Of a stretch of 64,000 nt of DNA, positions 47,591 to 57,412 are shown piece by piece. This DNA is from Paraphysomonas bandaiensis (Eukaryota; Chrysophyceae). A model generated the notes under the pieces. The model was not told the DNA's origin. It worked only from the letters and a program-made list of their open reading frames with translations, and made no database searches. The position numbers and the translations under genes are program-made. The stretch lies in the NCBI GenBank assembly GCA_965644295.1, contig CBFFRP010000113.1:1-64000 (forward strand). The letters are read 5' to 3'. Position 1 is the first letter of the stretch. Each line of letters opens with the position of its first letter.

Positions 47591-48113
47591 ATGAAACGAT
47601 CTTTGTCATTCCATAACTTGAGTGACCTCCATATCGATAAGGCCCTATGTGTTCACCAAGATGTGAGAAAATCGAAGTCATGTAACTTTGTTGCGAATGG
47701 GTATCGACCGATATTTGAGTTTGAAGCACTTGATGAATTGCTAGATCTCTGCGGTAATACAGAAGATGAAACTGACCCATTAGCAAGTGCGATGGCGACA
47801 TCTTCCATCTCGGAACCACAGAAAACATCTCCTACGACTCCACGTGTAAATTATTACAGCATTAAACAGTTGTTGAATAACCAATTACCAGAATCATCAA
47901 CCTCAAAGTCACGGATAGAAACGAATATGTAGCTTAGCCCATGCACGTGCTGTTGTCGACGATTTCTTGTGTTATATACGTGAATAAACTGTTTATATGT
48001 ACAGTGGAATAATAAGTTACAATATGACTTTAGATATAATAGTAGTGTAGCTCTCCATTGATAGTACTGATGGAGTTTTTAAACCGGCCCTACAATACCA
48101 CTGCAATGTATTC
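47130..48113 (+). repeat. Segmental duplication, unit 1
   Basis: About 985 bp nearly identical to 49,544-50,527. It covers the promoter, the whole 113-aa gene and part of an old hAT left end. Scattered substitutions separate the copies. Confidence 0.9.
47591..47932 (+). CDS. Unrecognised 113-residue protein, copy 1
   Basis: Starts MKRSLSFHNLSD and includes an acidic FEALDELLDLCGNTEDE segment and a Ser/Thr-rich tail with TSPTTP. No signal peptide, membrane segment or known domain. The frame is intact in both duplicate copies, with only two conservative differences (EPQK versus ESQE near residue 82), which favours a real gene. Single exon as far as I can see. Confidence 0.6.
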   Translation: MKRSLSFHNLSDLHIDKALCVHQDVRKSKSCNFVANGYRPIFEFEALDELLDLCGNTEDETDPLASAMATSSISEPQKTSPTTPRVNYYSIKQLLNNQLPESSTSKSRIETNM

Positions 48114-48534
48114 AGAAACAACAGCATATTAAGTGTAGTAGGATGCATACGTATGAACAACACTGATATAATCAGTTTTGCTGCGCTGAACATGCGTTCA
48201 CATGTATTGGAAGTACATACTACATGACTTCTGCACCTGTACTGAGATATTTCAACTTCCGTTTCTTAAGATTTTGAGCTGGTTGATGAATTTTTTCCAC
48301 ATATCCAACTTCAGCTTCATTACCCTCTGTATTGTTGCAATAATCACTGTCTGAACGAAAATTTATATACACGGACTTATATTTTTTACCCTACAATCAC
48401 AGTATTGTTTGCAATATATTGCAATAAGTTGTGAGCTACTTTAACAGAAAAAAAATTAATGAAATTTTTAGACGTTCCGCAAATCAATATAATTTGCAAT
48501 ATATTGCAATACAATATATTGTACCCTATCCCTG
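48015..48534. mobile_element. hAT family 1 deletion derivative
   Basis: The middle (48,115-48,360) matches the 3' part of the 4,708-6,355 transposase in the same minus orientation, including the equivalent of the dimerisation-domain region. The right end, GTACCCTATCCCTG, is a slightly mutated terminal repeat. The left end is diverged. Not coding. Confidence 0.75.
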
Positions 48535-48831
48535 ACAGAAAGTGCATACATTCGTATATACTATATATGCAGTTCACTGTGCATTGTAAGAGTTAACACG
48601 CTAAACTACTGTTCTGTTCTATTTCATGACGAAAGGGACATGTAGAATATGACCGATATTATTGTATACATGTACAAAATATGTAGCTAATATATAGACG
48701 TAGTGGCTAATGCTCTTTAATTAAAATACCTACCCAGCTGTAAAATTACATATTACTTGCAGCAATGGATGAACAATTAATACACAAACACTTCGCATAT
48801 GCGTTACACAAATGATCTAGACTATAAAGCT

Positions 48832-49309
48832 TCACTCTTGCTTAGTTTCCGCGGGATCAGTCTTCTTCGCAACTCTATAAAACATAGGAATCAGTTACAT
48901 TATGAAGGATATAAAATGCATACCTAATAAGAGTAAAACCCATATTGGTCGTGCGGTGCCCAAGCAAATGCTTTTTAAATGCATTTTCGATTTGCTGACG
49001 GGCACCAGGTGACATCTTTGCACCCATTAAATATAAGACCTCGACTGTTTCGTTGGTGTTTAGCCACTCTGCTAGTAGAGCCGCACCCTCATCCTTCAAA
49101 TCATTGAAGCGGAGACTAAGGGTTGTAATAGAGGGTCCAATGTTGTCAAGAATGTAAGCCAAAATATCCAGGTTTCCTGGAGGAAGGCATGCGTCTAAAT
49201 TTAAAACAGAAGGTTGTTTATTCTCAAGAATCTCAACTACATCCCTCAATCTTCCAGTCGGCAGAACAGGTCTAACGGATGATGATACTGATTCGTCAAA
49301 GTCTTCCAT
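48832..49309 (-). CDS. Small leucine-rich-repeat protein
   Basis: Exons 49309-48924 and 48874-48832 give 142 residues starting MEDFDESVSSS. Three ribonuclease-inhibitor-type LRR units are visible (VLNLDACLPPGN; ITTLSLRFNDLKDEG; VEVLYLMGAKMSPG), followed by a basic tail ending KTDPAETKQE. The 49-nt intron has GTATGC and TATAG sites. Similar short LRR proteins are often protein-binding adaptors; no specific function is assigned. A broken copy lies at 36.5 kb. Confidence 0.72.
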
Positions 49310-50004
49310 TTTAGTTGATTATTAAGGATTATGGAATCTTACGAAAGTCAACTGGAATAAATGTTGTTACTTGTTCATCCTCCCATCAATCTAATGAAAA
49401 CGGAGTACTATCGCTGAGAGTACTCCCACTTGTCTAAAATCAGTGAACTCTATGTACCATAAAACCCGGTATTTTGGGGGCTGTTTGACAACTAAGAGGC
49501 AGGTGAAACTGCTCATACAATAAATGCAAATTACTATTTTTAGCATGAAAATCCCAGCTTTCACATGAGGGCTACAAAAAATATCAGATTTCTATAGTAC
49601 TGTACACCAACAGAGTATGTACTCATGGAAAATACGGTATTCATGTACATACATACTGCATACTGCTGTATGGTACAGCTCTGCAATTAGAATTTCTAGG
49701 ATGTAATTTATATGCGGACTTTTCTTGTATGGGAAAGTTGGCCCTCTTTTTTCAGGCCCGTGGTGCGAAATTCTTGCATCTGCTTCAATTAAAGCCGTAC
49801 TTTTACGCCCTTTCCACCCACAGCTGTCCGCAGGACATATCCTCCAAACGATTTTTTTTCATAAAGTTCAAGAGTAACTTGAAATCAATGCCATGAAGCC
49901 GGTGGAAATGCCATGATGCACTAAAGCAAGCTTAGGAGAGCATATTGTCCGACTTGGAACTTAAACGAGCTGAGAATTGCTTCTGCAGTGCAGTGCAGTG
50001 CTGA
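49310..50004. promoter_or_regulatory. Divergent interval, LRR gene and 113-aa gene copy 2
   Basis: Holds TACTGCTGTA at 49661-49670 in the duplicated portion (from about 49,544). Confidence 0.4.
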
Positions 50005-50527
50005 ATGAAACGATCTTTGTCATTCCATAACTTGAGTGACCTCCATATCGATAAGGCCCTATGTGTTCACCAAGATGTGAGAAAATCGAAGTCATGTAAC
50101 TTTGTTGCGAATGGGTATCGACCGATATTTGAGTTTGAAGCACTTGATGAATTGCTAGATCTCTGCGGTAATACAGAAGATGAAACTGACCCATTAGCAA
50201 GTGCGATGGCGACATCTTCCATCTCGGAATCCCAGGAAACATCTCCTACGACTCCACGTGTAAATTATTACAGCATTAAACAGTTGTTGAATAACCAATT
50301 ACCAGAATCATCAACCTCAAAGTCACGGATAGAAACGAATATGTAGCTTAGCCCATGCACGTGTTGTTGTCGACGATTTCTTGTGTTATATACGTGAATA
50401 AACTGTTTATATGTACAGTAGAATAATAAGTTACTTTATGACTTTAGATATAATAGTAGTGTAGCTCTCCATTAATACTACTGATGGAGTTTTTAAACCG
50501 GCCCTACAATACCACTGCAATATATTG
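49544..50527 (+). repeat. Segmental duplication, unit 2
   Basis: Second copy of the 47,130-48,113 segment, direct orientation, 2.4 kb away, with the LRR gene and a hAT fragment between them. Confidence 0.9.
50005..50346 (+). CDS. Unrecognised 113-residue protein, copy 2
   Basis: Same length and nearly the same sequence as the frame at 47,591, with two residues different. Its upstream region is the duplicated promoter segment, so both copies could be expressed. Confidence 0.6.
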   Translation: MKRSLSFHNLSDLHIDKALCVHQDVRKSKSCNFVANGYRPIFEFEALDELLDLCGNTEDETDPLASAMATSSISESQETSPTTPRVNYYSIKQLLNNQLPESSTSKSRIETNM

Positions 50528-50887
50528 TACAATATATACGTAAGTAATCAGTTAAGGTAGATGAATTATGTACAGTTGAGTAACTAAAACCCATACATTT
50601 AAAGTCTGTTCCTTTAGGGATATTTGTCGTAGTGTATTGTCGCCATTGTCAATTGAGCTCTTGAGCAATAGTATTGAAATACTCACCATTTCTCTCTATC
50701 CTAAGTAGAGAGGCAAGTTAGAATCAGTTCTACAACAGCATATGACACTTCAATTATGCGAATTTTGTAGTAAAGAAACTTACTAAAATAATTCACGTTA
50801 GGTCAATTATTATTTCATTATTAGTTCACAAAGCATAAGAACATACAACTTATACTGCTAACAGTGTAACACGTTATACATATAAAA
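50528..50887. other. Intergenic, no gene seen
   Basis: AT-rich; 3' side of the STPGR gene. Confidence 0.35.
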
Positions 50888-52002
50888 CTAAGCAGTCTTT
50901 TTAATGGAGCCTTCAATAGTCTTGTCACGAACTCGTTTCAACTGAGTTATGGGATTTTGATTGGTCATCACCTGCTCTCTTCTATTTTTCATGCTAAGAT
51001 TCTCCTCTTTGGGTGGCAATGTGACTGACATAGAGGGGATAGCAGCAGGAGCAGTGGAATGGTTTAGGTACGCCTCGTTCCCGTGGTAGTAGTTGCCAGC
51101 AGACTTGAGAGAAAACTGCTCCCAGTAGATACCTCCATATATATCTCTCCCGGAGAAGTCCAACCGTGGTGAGCTGTGGCGCGGTGCCACAGTCTCTACT
51201 TTTGGAAAGTAAATTGGTCCTGGGCTGCGGGGACGTTCTGTAAACAAGAAATTATAGAAGTTACTTTAATTTCAATAAGCTCCAACCTTCAGGAATACGC
51301 TTGTCCTTCGGAAACGAGAAACAGCGCACGTTGGGGTTAGCGTGTCGCACATACTTCGGGCCGGGAATTTCAAACCCACGACTTTTCCGCCCATTGCTAC
51401 GTCCACTAACAAGACTAACAGTATCCGCACTTGGCCACATGCTGGGGTCATACTTGTCACCAACACTAAAACTTGCCCCCTTATGTTTCTTTTCCTTCGC
51501 TTTAGTCATGCGTTTAGAAAACTTTGAAATATCTTTTTCGACAATTTGTGGATCAATTTTTCCTAGGACAGGACGTTTCGCATTTCCCTGTAATAGAATT
51601 AATTCAATTCAAACAACTCTTAAAACTTACCTTTGCTAATGTCCATCCTTGGCGACAAAGCTTCACTAATTCATAGGGGTCAGCTTTTGGAGGGAGGTCT
51701 TCAAGTTTATGATGATTAATGGGAGAACCAATTTTCATAGCGATATCACTGTTACTCTTCGGTAGGGGCTTCGTTTTCTTTGGTTTATTATGTATAGGTT
51801 TTTTTACCAAGTAAGCTGAGCGAGGAAGTTTCGGTCTCTGCAGCGAGAGGTCTTTGGAAGCCTCATCAAAAGTTGATCGTGATTCCGTATGGAAGGAATA
51901 CATACTGTCCCCAAATACAGATTCCATAGCACCGTTGCTTCTCACATCGAGGCACTGGACATCCTCAAGTGGGTCATCAGGGAAATGAACAGAGTGATCC
52001 AT
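50888..52002 (-). CDS. Sperm-tail PG-rich repeat (STPGR/SHIPPO-like) flagellar protein
   Basis: Exons 52002-51631, 51587-51287 and 51237-50888 give 340 residues. Two PGP-type repeats are visible: FEIPGPKYV and RSPGPIYFP, each followed by basic and aromatic residues, as in SHIPPO/ODF3-like proteins. The N-terminal third is acidic then Lys/Pro-rich (KPKKTKPLPKS). PG-rich repeats bind along or inside axonemal microtubules, fitting the flagellar genes nearby (TUBD1, SPAG16). The ATG at 52002 is the first in frame. The repeat match is short, so the assignment is moderate. Confidence 0.68.
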
Positions 52003-52509
52003 TAGCAAGACTTATATTTTAGTTATAGCTAAGATGCTGACTTTTTAGTATAGTGGATAATGAGTGTGATTTATCTGATTGAGCTCATAGCTTATGTCAA
52101 TTCTATAGGAGATAGTCAATATACTGTTTTCATTGATTTCACTGCTCCACTTAAGTAGCAGCAACCACGATACGATAAAACTGTGCCTGCAACACTCCCT
52201 TTAGTATATATACTTCTATGCTGGGAGCTCATTGTGCTGTATCATGGACACTGTATTTCCGTTTTCTTTTTAGTGTCGTACCTATGAACGAGCATACTAC
52301 GAAGTACACGAGTACATATACGGTATACTGGTATACAGCTGTGCAATACACTGGCGTAGTTCATTCGTAGTACGAGTTTACATAATTGCCATCATGAGCA
52401 CCAGTCCGTCTGCATCCCAAATAGCTCCTCTGGGACATCTAAAGACGAGGGGGTACATACATATACCAGATAGGGCAGTACTAATATTCTAACAAATACT
52501 TCACGCAGG
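52003..52509. promoter_or_regulatory. Divergent interval, STPGR and MaoC genes
   Basis: GAGTACATATACGGTATACTGGTATACAGCTG near 52,310-52,341 resembles the motif-rich stretches of other gaps. An ATG at 52,394 opens a 37-codon frame that might be an alternative first exon of the MaoC gene. Confidence 0.3.
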
Positions 52510-53084
52510 ATGTATTTGAAGGGCAAATGGGGTTCTTTGTCAGTGTTTATTCGTAGAAACCGCTTGTGGGGTACTCGTAAGTGCTGTAGCGCTGCACAGT
52601 TCGACATCAACGAAACACTTACATCTGATCTTAAGATCGGAGCATACGCAGAAGTTAAGCATTGTTTCAACCAATCATCGGTGAAAACGTTTTCTGACAT
52701 TAGTGGGGATAATAACCCACTTCATATTGACGATGAGGTAGCGAAAGCCTCTCAGTTCGGCGGGACTATTGTCCACGGAATTCTTGTATCGAGTCTTTTC
52801 TCCACTCTATTTGGTCGGACAATTCCTGGATCGATATATATTAACCAAAGCATGACGTTCCGTAAACCTGTCAAAGTTGGGGGTAAGATTTAGCATCTAA
52901 ATTTTTATAGTTCATTAGTGTGCTGGTTGTAGCCCCAGTAATTGCAAGGATTGAGGTCAATCGAGTATCAAGTAAGCGCCCTGGTGTATTTATAACATGC
53001 AGAACGACGTGTAGGCTTGCAGATGACGGTATGCTAGCTGTGGATGGAGAGGCTACTGTACTTATCCCCCACTCCAGTACGTAG
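52510..53084 (+). CDS. MaoC-like (R)-specific enoyl-CoA / 3-hydroxyacyl dehydratase
   Basis: Exons 52510-52882 and 52939-53084 give 172 residues. The hot-dog fold signature is clear: FSDISGDNNPLHIDDEVAKAS, FGGTIVHGILVSSLFS (catalytic Asp and His), then PGSIYINQSMTFRKPVKVG. The first 35 residues are basic with many Arg and Trp and could target mitochondria, fitting the mitochondrial fatty-acid-synthesis dehydratase of this family (3-hydroxyacyl-thioester dehydratase). A nearby lipoate ligase-like gene concerns the same lipoyl pathway, but linkage may be chance. The intron is 56 nt. An extra upstream exon cannot be excluded. Confidence 0.82.
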
Positions 53085-53350
53085 ATTGCACTCACCTCAT
53101 TGTTGGATGTATGTATGTCATGTCAACAGGAAGTTGTTGACCTAAATATTTAGATCACAGTAGATGTTTCTGAAAAGCAGACGCTGTGGTATCTGTATAA
53201 GTTGGGAATTCATAAATGCGTAGAGGCGATTTTTCTAGCCTACAATATTCTCGTAAATAGAGAAACTAGATAGAAATGTATTAACTAACCCTAATCAACA
53301 GAGTTCTTTCTTGAAAAGCTAACTCTCACAACCTCCAAGCTACTTTATAT

Positions 53351-54383
53351 CAGGTCCTGGTAACAGTTAATGGTAATGGCCATTAATGGTAATGCAATTA
53401 TAATTGCCCGGACATTTGTCATTAATGCCATTATAATTGCCGGGAACCACTGCACTACCATTAATGGACCATTATGACATTATGACATCCCATTAATGAC
53501 CTGTACTGCTATAAATAGAACTGGGTGTTATACATATAATGTTATCTCCTCTATACTCCGAAGAAACTCTAAACAATATTAAACAACAATATTCACGCAA
53601 CTCTACAGGTACTTTGTGTCAACCTTGTTCACTATCTTCTCAATGCTCTGTAGATTTAGAGAATAGTTTCCTGAGCGATATATATATAGATAATATGCAT
53701 ATTTACCTAGAAAACTTTCATAAAAACACTATTTTCCCCCAAAGTTGAAAGAAGCTGCAGTACACAATTATACCATCCAGTATATCAAGCGAATATGATG
53801 GCCAAAAAAAATGATGGCAGTTTAATTTACAGCCTGAGTCATCTTCCGAGCGGATTCAGAGAATCCTCTCAGTGCTCTGTATCAGAGTGAATTTGCTTGC
53901 GCAGCGTGTTCTGGACAGCGCCGAGGTCACCAAGAGAACTCGGGTGGTACCTATATGACTCCAACTACAGCTGCTTGTATCATATTGAAGCACAAAATCT
54001 AATGTTGTTGAGAAGCTCTTTAGTAGTGCAAAGTTGATAATCCCACTTGAACGTAGAAACATGAATCCATATCGTCTAGAATCGTTGCTATTCCTACGAG
54101 TCAATTACATGTTGTGGGATGCTGATACCCTCCACGAAGCCCTGCAAGAAGATCCTGATGTGCCAATTCGTAGTTTTCTAATTAATTAGAAATTAGTAAT
54201 TAAGGGAGCACTATACTATCTATTATGAGCGGTATTATCTACTTTAAGTTAGTAGGTATTAATGGCCATTTATGGCCATTAACGGCCAATATAATTGCCG
54301 GGACATTTTTCATTAATGCCATTATAATTGCCGGGAACTGGACTACCATTAATGGGCCATTATTAACGGTTACCACAGGCTAA
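53351..54383 (+). mobile_element. hAT family 2 element with ATTAATGG-rich ends
   Basis: Left end CAGGTCCTGGTAACAGTTAA and right end (inverted) TAGCCTGTGGTAACCGTTAA form imperfect terminal repeats. Both subterminal regions carry the same palindromic blocks (GCCATTATAATTGCCGGGAA and CCATTAATGG). Internal sequence encodes a degraded hAT dimerisation domain. I could not fix an exact 8-bp target duplication. Confidence 0.65.
54001..54189 (+). pseudogene. hAT family 2 transposase C-terminal remnant
   Basis: 62 codons with the hAT dimerisation motif: EKLFSSAKLIIPLERRNM, then LLFLRVNYMLWD. A stop lies upstream in the same frame and no other transposase domain is visible, so it is non-functional. Confidence 0.8.
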
Positions 54384-54926
54384 TTGCCACTTATATCAGA
54401 GTCTAATAGCCACATGAGTGGTTTACTGTTTATTGAGCCATTATGGTATAAAGAGAAGGTAATAGTATAAGGTGAGAGGTAAATGCTATTTAGATAAGAG
54501 TATTACGAGTGGTTATGGGACTAGAATGATGTAATGGATATTCGTGGGTTAAGTATGAGGAAATAGGTGAACAGATATGGGTTAGATATTGCAAGTTTTC
54601 ACGAATAATAAGTTACTGTTAAGATTTAGTTCTATTTCCTATCTCCTATTACCCGTACACTGAAACTGGATGATAAGAGATAAGACTATCAATGCCTCGA
54701 ATAGTGATGCTGAAACACCCGCAGTCGACTTGAGACTTTCAATAGAATTACATAGGGAAGGTGGACATCAGATCGACTTAATGACGTTAGTACATTGTTA
54801 GTACACCAATTTCAAGTCATTGTATTACTGCACGCATTTTCTGGTGGTTGGTGATACAATCTAGAAACACTCATTGACCAGACTGCCACTCATTTTTGTT
54901 AGTTGTAATTAAATGATGAAATATAT

Positions 54927-55060
54927 TAGGGCCTTGTAATCGTTAATGTTTTGTAATGGCCATTATAATTGCCGTATCAATTATCAATTTTCATTGATGC
55001 CATTATAATAGTCGGAAACTGGACAACCATTAATGGGCCATTAAAGGTTAGCAGGCCCTG
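54927..55060. mobile_element. MITE related to hAT family 2
   Basis: 134 bp with terminal repeats AGGGCCTTGTAATCGTTAATG and (inverted right end) AGGGCCTGCTAACCTTTAATG, and the same GGCCATTATAATTGCC core as the larger element 550 bp to the left. Confidence 0.65.
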
Positions 55061-55577
55061 TAATCTACTACAGGTTTCTATTAATTTTATTGTCTCCTGG
55101 TTTTATAATAGAATAGGATTTTCAAAAAAGAAGAGGGTATCAACTTTGCAATCATCAGCATCAATTTTGAAGTAAAACAACTTCGATGTTAACTAATGTG
55201 CCCACACTAGTGACGCCTTGACAGCATAGAATTGATGGTACTAAAAATGCTTCTATTAATTGACTACGTTGTGATCAATTATTATTTGCTGTGGCAATTA
55301 CAATTACATGTGTGCTTAGTATTCTCACATACAAAACTAGAACAGAATGAGGTCACATATGCTCGTCTGCTGTTTCTACCATCACACATAGCTGAATGAA
55401 CATAAGAGTGATGTTTTAAAGTCTAAAACAGTATATTATTGACTACATTTTCAAATTAACTAATAATAAAACAGCTTCACATAGCTTCATAGATATCACA
55501 CTTGTAACTAGGCAGCAAAAATCCCTCTTGAATTCCCCTAGATCCTGTAATCGCATACCTCTTGAATAATGTGTAGC
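55061..55577. other. Intergenic, no gene seen
   Basis: AT-rich, 3' of the SDR gene; nothing recognised. Confidence 0.35.
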
Positions 55578-56983
55578 CTATAAACCTGTCAGCTTCGAGC
55601 TTACATCCCATAGCTTCGAGGCTGCATCGGGGTCGCTAGCGTGTTTCGATACAGGATAGGACTTGCAGTGGACAAGGTAACGCCCACTGACACCCTCAAG
55701 AGCAGGTGATGTGGCTGCAAATACACTAGTGTAAGCACCTTGGCTGGGCAACTTTTGTACAAGAAGCATTAGTGGAGTGAGTAAGGCATGGGCTTGGCGC
55801 ACGAAGAAATTCAACGAGCGTGTAACTTCCGTAAGTACAATACCAGGGTGTACCGCGTTCACAGTTACATTGGATCCGGACGATCGCAGTCTTCTATCCA
55901 GTTCCAGTGAAAACAAGACATTAGCGAGTTTGGACCGGCTGTAAGTACCGAAGAGGGAGTAGTTCCGCTCAGACATGATGTCATCAAAGTCAATTCCCGT
56001 CTTGACTGCACGGTGCATTGAGGAGGCAACATTGACAACTCTTCCCCTGTATATTCGGCAGATATCAGTGCAATGATAGATAAAGTAAAAAGGTAACCAA
56101 CTTGGTAGCCTCTAAATCCGGAAGGAGAAGGTTTGTCAGTAGAAAATGGCCAAGGTGATTGGAAGTAAAAACCATCTCTAGGCCATCCTACAATTCCGTC
56201 AAGGAAATGACAAGACAGAACACGAAACAGACCTTTGTAGTAGTGCGTGTGGGCATCATTACACCAGCATTATTTATCAGGCAGTGAAGAGGTAGACCAA
56301 GAGCTTTAAATTCCTACACGAAATTAAGATATAAAGCCAACAATCTCTTTGGCCCTGCACCTTAACAAAGTCTCTCACAGACTTGAATGAGCAGAGATCA
56401 AGTGGCAGAAAAATTACTTTAGTCTCTGAACACCCTGCTGAGCTAACGATATTTGCACGAGCATTTAATGCTTTGTCCTTGGACCTGCACTGCATGTGAA
56501 AAAACGGTCATGTTCAAACAATTAGCGATATCACCTACAACCAAGTATGACTGTCCCACCCATACGGGCGATTTCTCTAGCTGTCTCTAATCCCAAGCCC
56601 GCACTAGAGCCAGTCACAATAAACACTTTTCCCGAGAGATCGACCTCTTTAAATTTTACGCCACTAACGGCACGTTTATAGTTTCGAATTATCATAGCAA
56701 CCGATATTGCGATAATGCTGCAAGATAGAGCCTTGAAGGAGACATTAATAGTGATACAAGAAGCGTATTCACCAGATACCTTACAAAAACTACCTTCATC
56801 GCATTCTCTTTGAGTTATCAATGCAACAGCAAGAATGGAACCATTGAGTGCAATATCCTGCAAAGTGTCTGTCCACGACAGGTCCTCATATGTGTGATGT
56901 CGAACAGTGTTCAACACTAATGAGTACAAGAAACAGAGACTGCTCCCACCGACTGCAACATCAAGAAGAGAACTAATGGTCAT
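55578..56983 (-). CDS. Short-chain dehydrogenase/reductase, retinol dehydrogenase/WWOX type
   Basis: Exons 56983-56535, 56484-56361, 56313-56233, 56187-56102 and 56046-55578 give 402 residues. The N-terminal 110 residues hold three hydrophobic segments, suggesting a membrane anchor. Then KVFIVTGSSAGLGLETA (dinucleotide-binding TGxxxGxG), LDLCSFKSVRDFV, CLINNAGVM, FTSNHLGHFLLTNLL, VVNVASSMHR (catalytic Ser) and YSRSKLAN (YxxxK). Order and spacing match RDH11-14/WWOX-like SDRs, which reduce retinals or other lipophilic carbonyls using NADP(H); the substrate here is unknown. The donor at exon 4 is GTTGGT. Confidence 0.85.
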
Positions 56984-57412
56984 GCTTAACTATCTTCGGA
57001 GATTTCAACGCCTGATAGTTCCTAAGTGTTGCAAGTGGTGGAGATGCAATGCATGCCAGTACAGCAGTATGACAGTGTGTGCACGATATATACTACCCAC
57101 TACATGCACTGCTGTACATATCACGGGTTGTTAAAAGGTATAATATACGGATAGCGGTACGTATACGGATGGTACAGAGGAGATATGTGAAACCGATATA
57201 TATAGAGATGTATGTATGTATGTTTGTGTATATGGGCGTATATGTATGTATGTATGTGTAGGTGTGTGTATGCAATGGTTTATATATGTATGTATGTGTG
57301 TATGTATGAGGGCTATAGAGCAAATCATATACACAAACCAGTCTGTTCATATACATGACTGATACTTGTCTAGTGCTTGTTATTGTCGATTGAGTAATCT
57401 ATCTCGAGGACA
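56984..57412. promoter_or_regulatory. Divergent promoter interval, SDR and SPAG16
   Basis: TACAGCAGTA at 57060-57069, a one-mismatch copy CACTGCTGTA at 57109-57118, and interrupted TGTATGTATG runs from 57,208 to 57,308. This resembles a short version of the giant tetranucleotide arrays. Confidence 0.45.

Noticed and set aside
52394-52504. Upstream ATG frame as the true N-terminus of the MaoC protein
   Set aside because: A GGTACATAC donor and a CACGCAG acceptor could join it, but no sequence feature supports the join over the ATG at 52,510. Left as an alternative.
53345-54398. An 8-bp target duplication (CTTTATAT / ACTTATAT) for hAT family 2
   Set aside because: The two sides do not match exactly and would require a different right end, so I did not assign it.
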